Source of the DNA: Acidobacteriota bacterium
Lineage (GTDB): Bacteria > Acidobacteriota > Terriglobia > Terriglobales > Acidobacteriaceae
NCBI GenBank assembly: GCA_021779695.1
Contig: JAJYAE010000003.1
Span: 1 to 53,054 of the forward strand
Reading direction: 5' to 3'
DNA length: 53,054 nt
Shown: positions 43,079 through 51,085 of the stretch, in pieces
Numbering within the stretch: position 1 is the first letter of the stretch
Layout: each line of letters begins with the position of its first letter
Notes under the pieces: model-generated
The model's database searches: none
Seen by the model: the letters and a program-made list of their open reading frames with translations, nothing else
Told to the model about the DNA's origin: nothing
Program-made: the position numbers and the translations under genes

Positions 43079-45448
43079 TTATTCGGACTCGCCTTGGGCG
43101 AATCGAGTGATTCCCTCCGTGAGTCCGTACTTGGCGATCAGCTTCGCGCGGCGCACGCGGTCCTTCGGCTTGGTCGAAAAGACTGCGTAGCTGCGATTGT
43201 CGAGATTGAGCTTGACGACCTTGGTCAATCCGTCGCGGCGCATGTAAAGACCTTCTCGATCCTGCAAGCTCTCGAAGAGTGCAAGTTGCTGCTCGTTCAT
43301 CTTGAAGAGTTCCGTGTAGCGTTTCCGGTTGAAGGTCGCGTCCTTCAAGAAGAGAAACGATGTGCAGGAGTTCACAATCGAATCAGCATTGGCTCCGAGG
43401 TCTTCCGCCGACTGGCCGATCATCGTGACGCCGCCCAGGTTCTTGCGCACGGTTTTGATTGAGGCGAGCGCGCCTTCAAGCAACTGCCGGTTCTTCATCG
43501 AGGAAAAAATCTCCTCAATCAGGATGTGCTTGGGTACGCCTAGATTGGCGGGGTTATAAAGCACGTCGTTGATCCGGCGTAGGAGCCAAACCATTAGTGG
43601 CTCGATCAGGTCGGCATACTGCTCGTTGTTCACGCCCTGGAAGTCGAAGCATTGCAGGCGCGAGAGCGAGAGACTGTCTTCGATATTGTCGAAGATGGCT
43701 GCGTAGACGCCCTTGCCAACCCACTTCGACAAATAGCGGTCGAGCTTCTTGGGCAGGAAGAGATTGGATAACCGGCGATTCTCCGGGTCGAGCAGATACA
43801 TATCTCGCACGGCCTTGTGGATTACGTCGTCGTCTTCCGGCTCCAGTTCTGCGCCGCCGTTGGTCAGAAGCAACTTCACGAACGAATAGAGGAACGCGAT
43901 ATTGCTCTCGGTCGGCTCCAGGCGGAAGGGATTGACGCGCGGGCCGTCCTTGCCAATGCGGTCCACGCGCCCGCCATACAACTCAACGACGCTCTCGTAG
44001 CTGCCGCCGATGTCGAAGATGTACGTGAAGCCGCCATACTTCTGCTCATGGGCGATGGCCATGTTGCCGTGAACGCTTTTGCCGGTTCCCGTCGGCCCGA
44101 GGATCAGCATCACGCGCACGCCGTCCACATACACGTCCTGAAAGAACGGCGTCCGTGTACGCGTCTCAAAGATGTTGAGGTATTCATTGTCGAGGTCTTC
44201 CGAATACGAGTGGCCGAGATTGGGCGCGAAGATCGAAGAAAGCCGCGCATGATGGTCTTCCGCCAGCCACATCGGGAAGACGTTGAATTTGCCGTTGCCG
44301 GGAAACATGGCATAGAAGGCCGACAGGTTGCCCAGTGTCTCTTCCATCACCTGTGCACGTGCATCGACGAAGACGCGATGCACGGCAGGCGCAATGCCGC
44401 GCAGCTCGTCCAAACTGCGTGCGGCTACAAGGAAGCGCAGCGAGAATTCACCCTGCGCCTTCTTGTCGAGCGAGCGGATGACCTCGCCCAAATCATCGAC
44501 CTGCGTGTTGGCTGCGCGTGCTCCTGCGCCGGTTTCAAGCGATGCCGTGTCATGGCCGCTCATGACGCGCGTCAGCACGCCGACTTTGAAGAACGAGATG
44601 AACCTTTCCTGGGCATCGATCTCGCTGCGCGCAGCAGTGGTTGACTTTGGCCGCCAGGTCGTCAAAAGAACACTGTCGCAGTCGAGAGCCATCAATCCAG
44701 AGAACAGGCAGGGCCGCGACGCCTCGGGCGTAGTCTTCAGAGAAAACATCTGGACGAAGCGCCGGCCGACGGTGAGGTGGTCGCTGTGCCATGAAACCGG
44801 GCTTTGCACGATCTGGCGGTCTACGCCGTCGTCAGCGCTCAGCGTATACCCCGCAGCCCACTCTTCGAGATTGAAAAGATAGCTGAAGAACTGGAAAACG
44901 GCGTTCTTGTCGAGTAGCCGCAATCCAAGCGATCCGCTGAGATGCCCTTCAAACAGCGTGGCCGTCTTCTCAAGATCGGCCAGCATCCGCGTCGTGTCGG
45001 TGTCGTGCTCCCTTGGTTTGCGCGCGAAGTCCGCGGCCTTCGGCGGCTCCAGCGTCAAGCACCAATGCAGGTCGATGCGGCGGAAGCCCGCCGACTTGTC
45101 CAGAAAACTCAATCGGTCATCGACGAATACCTGTGTCACCGGATTGCCGTACTGTTCTTTGCGCGGCAGATCGGACCCGGACATGAGGCGCGTGTATTGG
45201 TTGAGGCACACGCCTTCCGGCAGTCCGCGCAGCGCGCCTTCAATCGAGCGCATCTCGGCCTCAAGCTCCTGGTCGGTCAATCCCTCTTCGTCGATGCCGG
45301 TTAGAGAGAAGAGGCAGCCGTGGCCGCCGCCCTTTAGCGCGAAGATGCGGTCGTTGACGAAGCGCGCAATCGGCACGATCGAGCACGCAGCTCCGGCCTT
45401 GGCGAACCATGGCGTGAATCTTTGTTGTTCAGTGTTTACGCGGGTCAT
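43079..45448 (-). CDS. virB4: VirB4/TrbE-type secretion ATPase
   Basis: A 789-residue ATPase, the most conserved secretion component. It has an N-terminal CagE/TrbE/VirB domain (about 170-400), Walker A LGPTGTGKS at about 450-458, Walker B near HILIEEIFSSM, and the C-terminal GGVTMIGQSAEDL. It energises pilus building and substrate export at the inner membrane. It overlaps virB3 by 20 bp. Length agrees with VirB4 family members (about 790-820). Confidence 0.95.
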   Translation of the reverse strand: MTRVNTEQQRFTPWFAKAGAACSIVPIARFVNDRIFALKGGGHGCLFSLTGIDEEGLTDQELEAEMRSIEGALRGLPEGVCLNQYTRLMSGSDLPRKEQYGNPVTQVFVDDRLSFLDKSAGFRRIDLHWCLTLEPPKAADFARKPREHDTDTTRMLADLEKTATLFEGHLSGSLGLRLLDKNAVFQFFSYLFNLEEWAAGYTLSADDGVDRQIVQSPVSWHSDHLTVGRRFVQMFSLKTTPEASRPCLFSGLMALDCDSVLLTTWRPKSTTAARSEIDAQERFISFFKVGVLTRVMSGHDTASLETGAGARAANTQVDDLGEVIRSLDKKAQGEFSLRFLVAARSLDELRGIAPAVHRVFVDARAQVMEETLGNLSAFYAMFPGNGKFNVFPMWLAEDHHARLSSIFAPNLGHSYSEDLDNEYLNIFETRTRTPFFQDVYVDGVRVMLILGPTGTGKSVHGNMAIAHEQKYGGFTYIFDIGGSYESVVELYGGRVDRIGKDGPRVNPFRLEPTESNIAFLYSFVKLLLTNGGAELEPEDDDVIHKAVRDMYLLDPENRRLSNLFLPKKLDRYLSKWVGKGVYAAIFDNIEDSLSLSRLQCFDFQGVNNEQYADLIEPLMVWLLRRINDVLYNPANLGVPKHILIEEIFSSMKNRQLLEGALASIKTVRKNLGGVTMIGQSAEDLGANADSIVNSCTSFLFLKDATFNRKRYTELFKMNEQQLALFESLQDREGLYMRRDGLTKVVKLNLDNRSYAVFSTKPKDRVRRAKLIAKYGLTEGITRFAQGESE

Positions 45449-45692
45449 AGTAGGACCTCTGGCTCAGACTCAAGCCCCAAAGTTCGAACATCTTCGGATG
45501 TTTGCGGACAACGAGCCACGCGCCGACGGCCAGCGACGGAAAAGCGATCAACGCCACGACGCGGAACCCAACGAGGAAAACCGTTACGCAGACGAAGACA
45601 ATCGCCATCCATGCGCTGAGGTCCAATCCGAGCTTAGCTCGTGGCCTGTTGAGCGCCTGATTGATTGGTAACGGCTCTCCTCGCTTGGTCAT
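45429..45692 (-). CDS. virB3: VirB3/TrbD-like membrane protein
   Basis: An 87-residue protein with the family start (PINQALNRPR) and two adjoining hydrophobic stretches (about 27-62), followed by a C-terminal tail RKHPKMFELWGLSLSQRSYYDP that is typical of VirB3. It is encoded between virB2 and virB4 as usual, 9 bp from the first and overlapping the second. Confidence 0.9.
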   Translation of the reverse strand: MTKRGEPLPINQALNRPRAKLGLDLSAWMAIVFVCVTVFLVGFRVVALIAFPSLAVGAWLVVRKHPKMFELWGLSLSQRSYYDPRKH

Positions 45693-45701
45693 GGCCGCCT
45701 C

Positions 45702-46103
45702 CTACTGCATCGTCTGCCCGGTGAGCGAGCCAATCCAGCCAGCGCCCCAGCCCAATACGGCCGCGCCAAAAAGCGCGCCGAAGAGGCCGGGAATCGCGTC
45801 TTGGAACCGTCCCGACATCATGCGGATTCCGGCAAAGATCAATCCGCCGAAGCAGATCACCGCGCCCGCATAGATGGCAAAGGTTTTGAAGGTGGTCATC
45901 AGCGTGGTCGCGCCAGAGAAGTCCATCGTCCCCTGGGCATGGGCCACGCCAGCGAAAGGGAGTGCGACGAGGGTAGGAGCCATCGTTCGGATGGCCGAGA
46001 GAAGTGTGGTTTTGAGGGTTGGTCCCGTCAGCCGGGCGGCGGGCGGAACAGGCAGCCGATTACGAGCGGTATCGAATCGGAGGAGACGGCGGAATCGATT
46101 CAC
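45702..46103 (-). CDS. virB2: VirB2/TrbC-like pilin
   Basis: A 133-residue prepilin with a long, basic leader and a hydrophobic signal region ending near AHAQG (about residues 35-58). Two transmembrane helices separated by a short loop follow (AIYAGAVICFGGLIFAGIRMM and AIPGLFGALFGAAVLGWGAGWIGSL), the layout of VirB2 pilins. The start is GTG 46103 with GGAGGTG upstream. It is the first gene of the secretion operon; the shared dyad element lies 64-108 bp upstream. Confidence 0.9.
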   Translation of the reverse strand: MNRFRRLLRFDTARNRLPVPPAARLTGPTLKTTLLSAIRTMAPTLVALPFAGVAHAQGTMDFSGATTLMTTFKTFAIYAGAVICFGGLIFAGIRMMSGRFQDAIPGLFGALFGAAVLGWGAGWIGSLTGQTMQ

Positions 46104-46166
46104 TTTGCACCTCCGCTGACTTCAAGCGTCAGCATTAGGGCAAAGTTAGGTCGGTTTCAGGGCCGC

Positions 46167-46211
46167 GTCCAATGAATTCCAGGGAGACCGTTATTCCATT
46201 TAGGAATAACG
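46167..46211 (-). promoter_or_regulatory. Shared dyad element, copy 2, ahead of the secretion operon
   Basis: This copy matches 16826-16870 in 41 of 45 bases. The dyad here has 10-bp arms, CCGTTATTCC and GGAATAACGG. The G at the arm edge of copy 1 is C here, and its partner across the dyad has changed to match, so pairing is preserved. It has the same orientation relative to the downstream operon as copy 1. Confidence 0.75.
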
Positions 46212-46237
46212 GCGGGGTTTTGTGGGGGAGGCTTGGC

Positions 46238-46453
46238 CTAGAATTTGTAGTCGCGGATGGTCTCCGGTGTTCCGGCGCCACCCTTATATAAGGATGCTTC
46301 CACGGCTGGCCGCACCGTGACGTAGCAGGTGAAGCTGGTTCCGTCGGTCAACTCGATCTGGACGCGCGACCCGTCGCCCGTGTCGCGGTGGATGCGCAGC
46401 AGTTGAATCGTCTTGCCTGCCACTTCCGGGCAGTCAATGAAATCGGTGTTCAC
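46238..46453 (-). CDS. Small hypothetical protein
   Basis: A 71-residue protein (VNTDFIDCPEVAGKTIQLLRI, then GSRVQIELTDGTSFTCYVTVRPAVEASLYKGG), predicted all-beta and soluble, with no recognised family. GTG 46453 is chosen because AGGAGGAGGGAG precedes it; ATG 46492 would start inside that site's upstream sequence. It ends 27 bp before copy 2 of the dyad element and points toward the secretion operon. Confidence 0.6.
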   Translation of the reverse strand: MNTDFIDCPEVAGKTIQLLRIHRDTGDGSRVQIELTDGTSFTCYVTVRPAVEASLYKGGAGTPETIRDYKF

Positions 46454-46644
46454 GATTTCTCCCTCCTCCTGTTTAGCATCGTACGCCGCCATCTCAATGT
46501 GTGGCTGCGGTCGATGAATTTCCTGTCATTCCTGCATTTTCTCGGCACGGTGAGTGCGGGCTATCATCGGCCTCAACGGTGACCAGGACATTATCACACT
46601 CATCGTGTGTAGACGCATAGTGGTCAGCCTTCGAGCATGGAGAT

Positions 46645-46866
46645 GTGGCCCCACGCTCCGTTAAGTCTCGATTCGGCACAAGGTTGCGGCAACTCCGCGA
46701 CGAGCGGGGCTATTCCCAGGAAGAACTGGCCGAGCGCGCCGGACTGCATCGGAACTACGTCGGCGGCGTCGAGCGTGGTGAGCGCAACGTCGCCCTAGAA
46801 AACATCGTTAAGCTGGCAAAGGCGCTGTCCGTCAAGCCGTGCGAACTGTTTGAAGATTTCTCCTGA
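46645..46866 (+). CDS. Xre-family transcriptional regulator
   Basis: A 73-residue protein made almost entirely of a Cro/C1-type helix-turn-helix ([52 protein letters not shown]), closely resembling restriction-modification controller proteins and element regulators. The start is GTG 46645 with GGAG nearby. It is oriented away from the secretion operon and toward the TIR-protein gene. It is the best in-element candidate to bind the shared dyad. Confidence 0.88.
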   Translation: MAPRSVKSRFGTRLRQLRDERGYSQEELAERAGLHRNYVGGVERGERNVALENIVKLAKALSVKPCELFEDFS

Positions 46867-47058
46867 TCAGCCTCAAACACTTTGTCATGTTCTATATGCT
46901 GACTTAGGTTAACGTCGATCCATATCTGGAGGTCGGCACACATGCATAGGCAAATAAAAGATGAAACCTCGCGCAAAGGTGCTCTGAGATAGGCAGTTTA
47001 GAATGGGTTAACAACCCAAACAGACGTTAAAAACCGGTGGAGGATGAGGAGCAGGGCT

Positions 47059-48288
47059 ATGTCCTTGGAGTTACCGAGTGAAAAATACCATGTTGCTTTG
47101 TCCTTTGCAGGGGAGGACCGAGACTATGTTGAAAAAGTTGCCTCTCAGCTCAAATCCGATGGCGTCAGGGTTTTCTATGACAAGTTCGAAGAAGCGACCC
47201 TGTGGGGAAAAAATCTTTATACCCATCTGAGCGATGTGTACGAGAACAAGGCGCTGTTCACGGTCATGTTCATTTCAGAGCACTACAAGAACAAAGTTTG
47301 GACGAATCACGAGCGTGAAAGTGCGCAGGCACGCGCCTTCGAGAGCAACCGGGAGTATATTTTGCCCGCATTCTTCGACGAGTCCGTCAAGATCCCGGGG
47401 GTGCTCAAGACAACCGGCAGGATCTCTCTGGCAAAACGTTCTCCCGAGAATCTGGCATCGCTGATCATAAAGAAACTGGAGGAGGCGGGTATCGATTTGT
47501 CCGCCGGATTCGAGTACTCAGATGAAGCCAAAGCGGATGTTGACTTCCCCCGGCCGAAAGGAAGCAAGATCTCCAAGTTGTTGGACGCATTGCAGTCCTA
47601 TACCTGGCCGAGACAGGCTCCAGCGGTGGAAGCGATCTTAGAGCTCGATTGGAAGACGGTAACCAAAGATCAGATTTTTGTGCTCGGGCGCAATATCTAT
47701 CAGTGCGCCGATGGTTCAGAACGCCGCTCCATCGCAGTTCTGGACAATCTGCGCTCGGAACTGGCCCAGCTTCCCATCGATGCCGCCATACATCTCTTGA
47801 ATGGCATGTTCTTCGAGGTCTACTTCAATAAAGCGGGAGAATTTAGAGGCCGCAAACTAAAAGGCAGATATTTAGACAGGCTCCTGAAGCTGCAAACGGT
47901 GAAGAAATTCGCGCCGTCCATCGACTTTATCCGCAAAGCAGTTCGACCATACAAAAGCCATCTTCCGATTCTTCCCTCAGTTACTCCCGAAATAGCCGAA
48001 TTCGTGATCTCTGTCAGAAAGTCCGATCCGCCGCTGGTTAAGAGCCTAAAGCTCCGAGGCTGCGAACTGCTTATGGAGTCAGACGGTGAGGAAGACTTTT
48101 CTTCGGATGTCTGGAAACTGTCGTTCGTGAAATTCACGGCAGAACGCCTGAAGGCGCGGCTAGCTGAAGCGTGGTTTATTCCGCCTGAACAATTGAAGAT
48201 CAGCTGTGATCAAAAAATGGGCTCGGGGACGGAATATCGCTTGCCTACGGGAGGCAGCATCGCCTGGCCGGAAGAGGGCATAACTTAA
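47059..48288 (+). CDS. TIR-domain protein with uncharacterised C-terminal domain
   Basis: A 409-residue protein. Residues 9-150 form a bacterial TIR domain: YHVALSFAGEDRDYVEKVA, VFYDKFEEATLWGKNLYTHL, VMFISEHYKNKVWTNHE and ILPAFFDES. Glu85 in WTNHE aligns with the catalytic Glu of TIR NADases, so NAD depletion is likely if activated. The C-terminal 250 residues match nothing I know and may sense the trigger. The ATG at 47059 has GAGGAG at suitable distance; ATG 47044 does not. Position in a block with HNH and AbiE genes supports an anti-phage role, which is an inference. Confidence 0.85.
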   Translation: MSLELPSEKYHVALSFAGEDRDYVEKVASQLKSDGVRVFYDKFEEATLWGKNLYTHLSDVYENKALFTVMFISEHYKNKVWTNHERESAQARAFESNREYILPAFFDESVKIPGVLKTTGRISLAKRSPENLASLIIKKLEEAGIDLSAGFEYSDEAKADVDFPRPKGSKISKLLDALQSYTWPRQAPAVEAILELDWKTVTKDQIFVLGRNIYQCADGSERRSIAVLDNLRSELAQLPIDAAIHLLNGMFFEVYFNKAGEFRGRKLKGRYLDRLLKLQTVKKFAPSIDFIRKAVRPYKSHLPILPSVTPEIAEFVISVRKSDPPLVKSLKLRGCELLMESDGEEDFSSDVWKLSFVKFTAERLKARLAEAWFIPPEQLKISCDQKMGSGTEYRLPTGGSIAWPEEGIT

Positions 48289-48303
48289 TGCGGGTTTACC
48301 CGG

Positions 48304-49140
48304 CTAGAGCCTGCCTCTTGTGCGCGGCTCGGATCGGTCTTCTGGATGTCCGTAGGTCAGAAGCATCCGGTAGATCGTCGCGCAGAGCGAACCGTACTTG
48401 GCATCGAACTTCAGCTGCTCATGCTGTGGTGGCGTGAGTTGAGGCGCGCCTGGACCGCCGCCGATCAGGACGTTCCCTGGAGCCTGTGTGAACGCTTCCA
48501 GCAGCGCCTGAAATGATTTTTCGCTGTACCAGTATTTGCAGTGACTCAGCATTGCCTGTACTGCCCGGAGTTCCTCGGTCCGCAATGATTGCTGGAACAG
48601 GCGAAAATCCATTTCGGCTTCACCGCGGGTTTTATGACACTCACGGCACAATGCGAGCAAAGCAGTATCTGGATACTGCCACGGCTCCCTACCGTACCGG
48701 TAATAGCAGTGATGAACATCTAATCCGGACGTAGAGCCGCATTCTTCACATTTGTGTTCGCAACGATCGAGGATGCGTTCACGTTTCTGCTGCCACCGCA
48801 AATCTTTGAGCTTCTCACGGTAAGGAGCTGTTGGCGGGGGCAAGGGCTGCCAATCATCCACCGGATAGAAGCCCATATTCCAATGATGACCTAGTTCATA
48901 GTAGTAGCCGAATCCCTCCGCCAAATCCTGCAGTTCGTCGTCAACGCCTGTTCCGTAGTTCAGCCATGTGACCAGAGAGTTGTCAAATGCGAGTATCAGC
49001 TCCGCTCCTTGCAGCAAATGATCAGGCCCTTCTTTGATAGCCCATTCTTCCGGCGTGTAGAACCAGAAGTCATAATTAATTTCATTGATGCGGAGCCACT
49101 CTTCGAAGACCTCCCGCATTACATCAAGCTGAGCCCTCAT
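48304..49140 (-). CDS. HNH endonuclease-domain protein
   Basis: A 278-residue protein. A zinc-finger-type HNH domain spans about 120-172: Cys131 and Cys134 (CEECGS), Asp141-Val-His143-His144, then Cys165 and Cys168 with His169 (CRECHK). The middle Asn of HNH is not evident; Asp158 in YPDTALLALC is near that place. The N-terminal 105 residues are Tyr/Trp-rich and unrecognised, and the C-terminus is helical. Possible roles are DNA cleavage in defence or element maintenance. It converges with the TIR gene (15 bp apart) and lies downstream of the abiE pair in the same direction. Confidence 0.78.
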   Translation of the reverse strand: MRAQLDVMREVFEEWLRINEINYDFWFYTPEEWAIKEGPDHLLQGAELILAFDNSLVTWLNYGTGVDDELQDLAEGFGYYYELGHHWNMGFYPVDDWQPLPPPTAPYREKLKDLRWQQKRERILDRCEHKCEECGSTSGLDVHHCYYRYGREPWQYPDTALLALCRECHKTRGEAEMDFRLFQQSLRTEELRAVQAMLSHCKYWYSEKSFQALLEAFTQAPGNVLIGGGPGAPQLTPPQHEQLKFDAKYGSLCATIYRMLLTYGHPEDRSEPRTRGRL

Positions 49141-49167
49141 GATTGATGGAGAACCTTTCTGATGCGC

Positions 49168-49299
49168 CTATCTGCCAAGAATCGCATCGATATTTCTCTT
49201 AATGTTGTCGGTAGGCAATCCGAAGCCCTCTTTGTTCACCATTATGAGCAAAGTGCGCTCCAACCGCTCCCTACATTCTTCACTGATGCGCGTTTCCAC
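49168..49299 (-). CDS. Possible 43-residue protein between abiEii and the HNH gene
   Basis: A short minus-strand frame, GTG 49299 to TAG 49168. The sequence has normal protein composition (VETRISEECRERLERTLLIM, then NKEGFGLPTDNIKRNIDAIL), and GGAGATCGGA precedes the start. Protein-like sequence (PEIG) continues a few codons upstream of the GTG. It is in the same direction as the flanking genes, with gaps of 27 and 46 bp. No family is recognised, so it may be a small partner of the HNH protein or chance. Confidence 0.35.
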   Translation of the reverse strand: METRISEECRERLERTLLIMVNKEGFGLPTDNIKRNIDAILGR

Positions 49300-49345
49300 T
49301 CCGATCTCCGGTATCTGTGCGTTGCCCTGAAGTCAATAGCTCTGT

Positions 49346-50212
49346 TCAGGTAAGGTTCGCGAGGATTGGTTCGAAAGACGCCCGCAGCTCTTCGACAACT
49401 ACAGCAAGCTGCCCCGGCGCATCGGTCAATGCGGAGCGTTTCAGAAATGCTCGCCACTGTGCCTGCTTCGCTGGATCGGTGCCGAATTGCGGCGAAAGGC
49501 CAATCGGCGCGGCATCGATTTCCATCTTCCGATTCTTGAAGGTTCGCTTGATAGCCGCGCGAAGCACTGTCCGGTCAAGTTCTGGATGGCGCAGAAGAAT
49601 CCAGATGTCGAAGTAGTCCTTCATGCGGCTGTTCAACATTCGAAGTTGCACGAGTGCTTCCAGCTTTTCAGCAATGACGGTCTCGCGGGTGTAGCCGAAC
49701 AGAGCCGGCGCAGGAAAGTCCAAAATCGTGGGATAAGCAAGCTGTTCCGGTTCTGGCGTCACGACATCGCCAAATCCAATATCGATCTGCATGGTTACGC
49801 GAGCAGCATTGAGATGGCCCGTAAACACGGTGCGAACTCCGGAATAATCTGCATCCTCCCGAATCACCGATCCGGAAAACGAATCGAGATCAAAGGTTAT
49901 GCCATCATCGGGCACGGAGGTCCGAGCTACCTCTTGCAGCAACTTCACAATATCGTCAACTGCATTGCTGGTTCTGCCCAGCAGGTCAATGTCCATCGTC
50001 GGCCTGGACATGGGCGCGCGCCACGCCGTCAGCAGCAGGGCGCCTTTCAGAAGGAATTTGCCGGCGTGTGGCGATACTGACAGGCGATAAAGAAAGCGCT
50101 CCATCGCGTAATACTGAAGCACTTCGGCGAAGGGCCGGTTGTTTGCCTTCGCGTAGTTCAGCAGGCGCTGGCGAACCGAAGCGCCCATGTTTTTGACCAC
50201 GGATACCGTCAA
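49346..50212 (-). CDS. abiEii: AbiEii-type nucleotidyltransferase toxin
   Basis: A 288-residue nucleotidyltransferase. The signature is LLKGALLLTAWRAPMSRPTMDIDLLG (Gly, then Arg-x-Thr-x-Asp-x-Asp) at about 50-75, and the lower lobe carries ETVIAEKLEALVQLRMLNSRMKDYFDIW. AbiEii is the toxin of the type IV AbiE system, an NTP transferase causing growth arrest during phage infection. TTG 50212 is favoured: CTGGAGG lies seven bases upstream and it overlaps the antitoxin stop in TTGA. ATG 50188 is an alternative. The pair is transcribed antitoxin first. Confidence 0.88.
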   Translation of the reverse strand: MTVSVVKNMGASVRQRLLNYAKANNRPFAEVLQYYAMERFLYRLSVSPHAGKFLLKGALLLTAWRAPMSRPTMDIDLLGRTSNAVDDIVKLLQEVARTSVPDDGITFDLDSFSGSVIREDADYSGVRTVFTGHLNAARVTMQIDIGFGDVVTPEPEQLAYPTILDFPAPALFGYTRETVIAEKLEALVQLRMLNSRMKDYFDIWILLRHPELDRTVLRAAIKRTFKNRKMEIDAAPIGLSPQFGTDPAKQAQWRAFLKRSALTDAPGQLAVVVEELRASFEPILANLT

Positions 50213-50799
50213 AGAATCGCCTCCAGGTAAGGCCGCATGACACGCTCGACACGGCACACTTTTGCGAACTGCTCAATCTGATCGATCTTCATGCGCCCAC
50301 GCTGGCGGTAAAGATTCAGCGCCTCCGTGCACACATCGATGCCGAGCTTATTGCGGTACTTGAAACAGTCGGCCAGCGTCTTCTCAGCAGAGTAGACGCG
50401 CACAGTGGTTCCATCCAGCGTCACTTCCTCGATGCCGCTTTCATAAAGCGGCCTGGAATACCAGAAGATGCGCAGCGGCGGGTATTGCAGCGCGGGTGCC
50501 TGGTCGTTGGCCGGTATCGCGAGGTAAACCGCGTGCGGAATCTGCGTGGTGAGCCGGTGGAACGCCAGCGCCGAAATCAGGCAAACAATCCCCTTCGGAA
50601 CCTTGTGCGAGACCGTCACCAGATCCGGGTTGCCCAGCGGCTTCGCAGTGGCAAGCCGGTAAAGCCCTCGTTCGAGCCGTTCCAGCTTCCCCGCGTCCCG
50701 AAGCGCATAGAGTTCCCGAGGATGCACACCCATTTCGACCGCCAGCTTTGTATTGAGGATGCCGCCACTTTTCTCGAAAATCGCAAGGGCGCGGCTCAT
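50209..50799 (-). CDS. abiEi: AbiEi-type antitoxin and autorepressor
   Basis: About 196 residues. The N-terminal winged helix has AIFEKSGGILNTKLAVEMGVHPRELYALRDAGKLERLERGLYRL. The C-terminal part has VYSAEKTLADCFKYRNKLGIDVCTEALNLY. AbiEi neutralises AbiEii and represses the operon by binding inverted repeats in its promoter. ATG 50799 starts at the conserved domain. ATG 50853 is also in frame but lies inside the operator dyad and very close to the predicted transcription start, so it is less likely. Confidence 0.85.
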   Translation of the reverse strand: MSRALAIFEKSGGILNTKLAVEMGVHPRELYALRDAGKLERLERGLYRLATAKPLGNPDLVTVSHKVPKGIVCLISALAFHRLTTQIPHAVYLAIPANDQAPALQYPPLRIFWYSRPLYESGIEEVTLDGTTVRVYSAEKTLADCFKYRNKLGIDVCTEALNLYRQRGRMKIDQIEQFAKVCRVERVMRPYLEAIL

Positions 50800-50839
50800 C
50801 GCGCCGGTGTGAGGCGTTTGCGTGGCGTCGGATATAATC

Positions 50840-50895
50840 CTCGGAGATCGCATATTATCTCCGAGTATTCTATCCAAATACGGGCAGGCTTCCAA
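50840..50895 (-). promoter_or_regulatory. abiE promoter and operator
   Basis: On the minus strand TTGGAA (50895-50890) and TAGAAT (50872-50867) are separated by exactly 17 bp, a good housekeeping promoter. The predicted start near 50860 falls inside an inverted repeat with 9-bp arms, CTCGGAGAT (50840-50848) and ATCTCCGAG (50857-50865). Binding by AbiEi there would block initiation. Confidence 0.65.
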
Positions 50896-50984
50896 GTGCC
50901 TTGGAAGGCTCCTGCTGAGAGTGCAAATTGACCGATATTCTTCGAGCTGGTCCCACACAGCCAGCCCGAAAGCCCGTAAAAAGC

Positions 50985-51003
50985 TTGTCGCATTTTTGTC
51001 GCA
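50985..51003 (+). repeat. Paired TTGTCGCA direct repeats near attR
   Basis: TTGTCGCA at 50985-50992 and 50996-51003, an 11-bp period, in the same orientation as the pair at 15095-15113. Over 21 bp the two sites differ at one base. It lies 82 bp inside the right attachment site, in non-coding DNA. Confidence 0.55.
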
Positions 51004-51085
51004 AATACCGCCCAGAGGGCCGTTTTTGCCGGTTGTGCCGGTTTGTAACTACCGTACCGTCAACAATTTGCGATTTGCTTCACTG

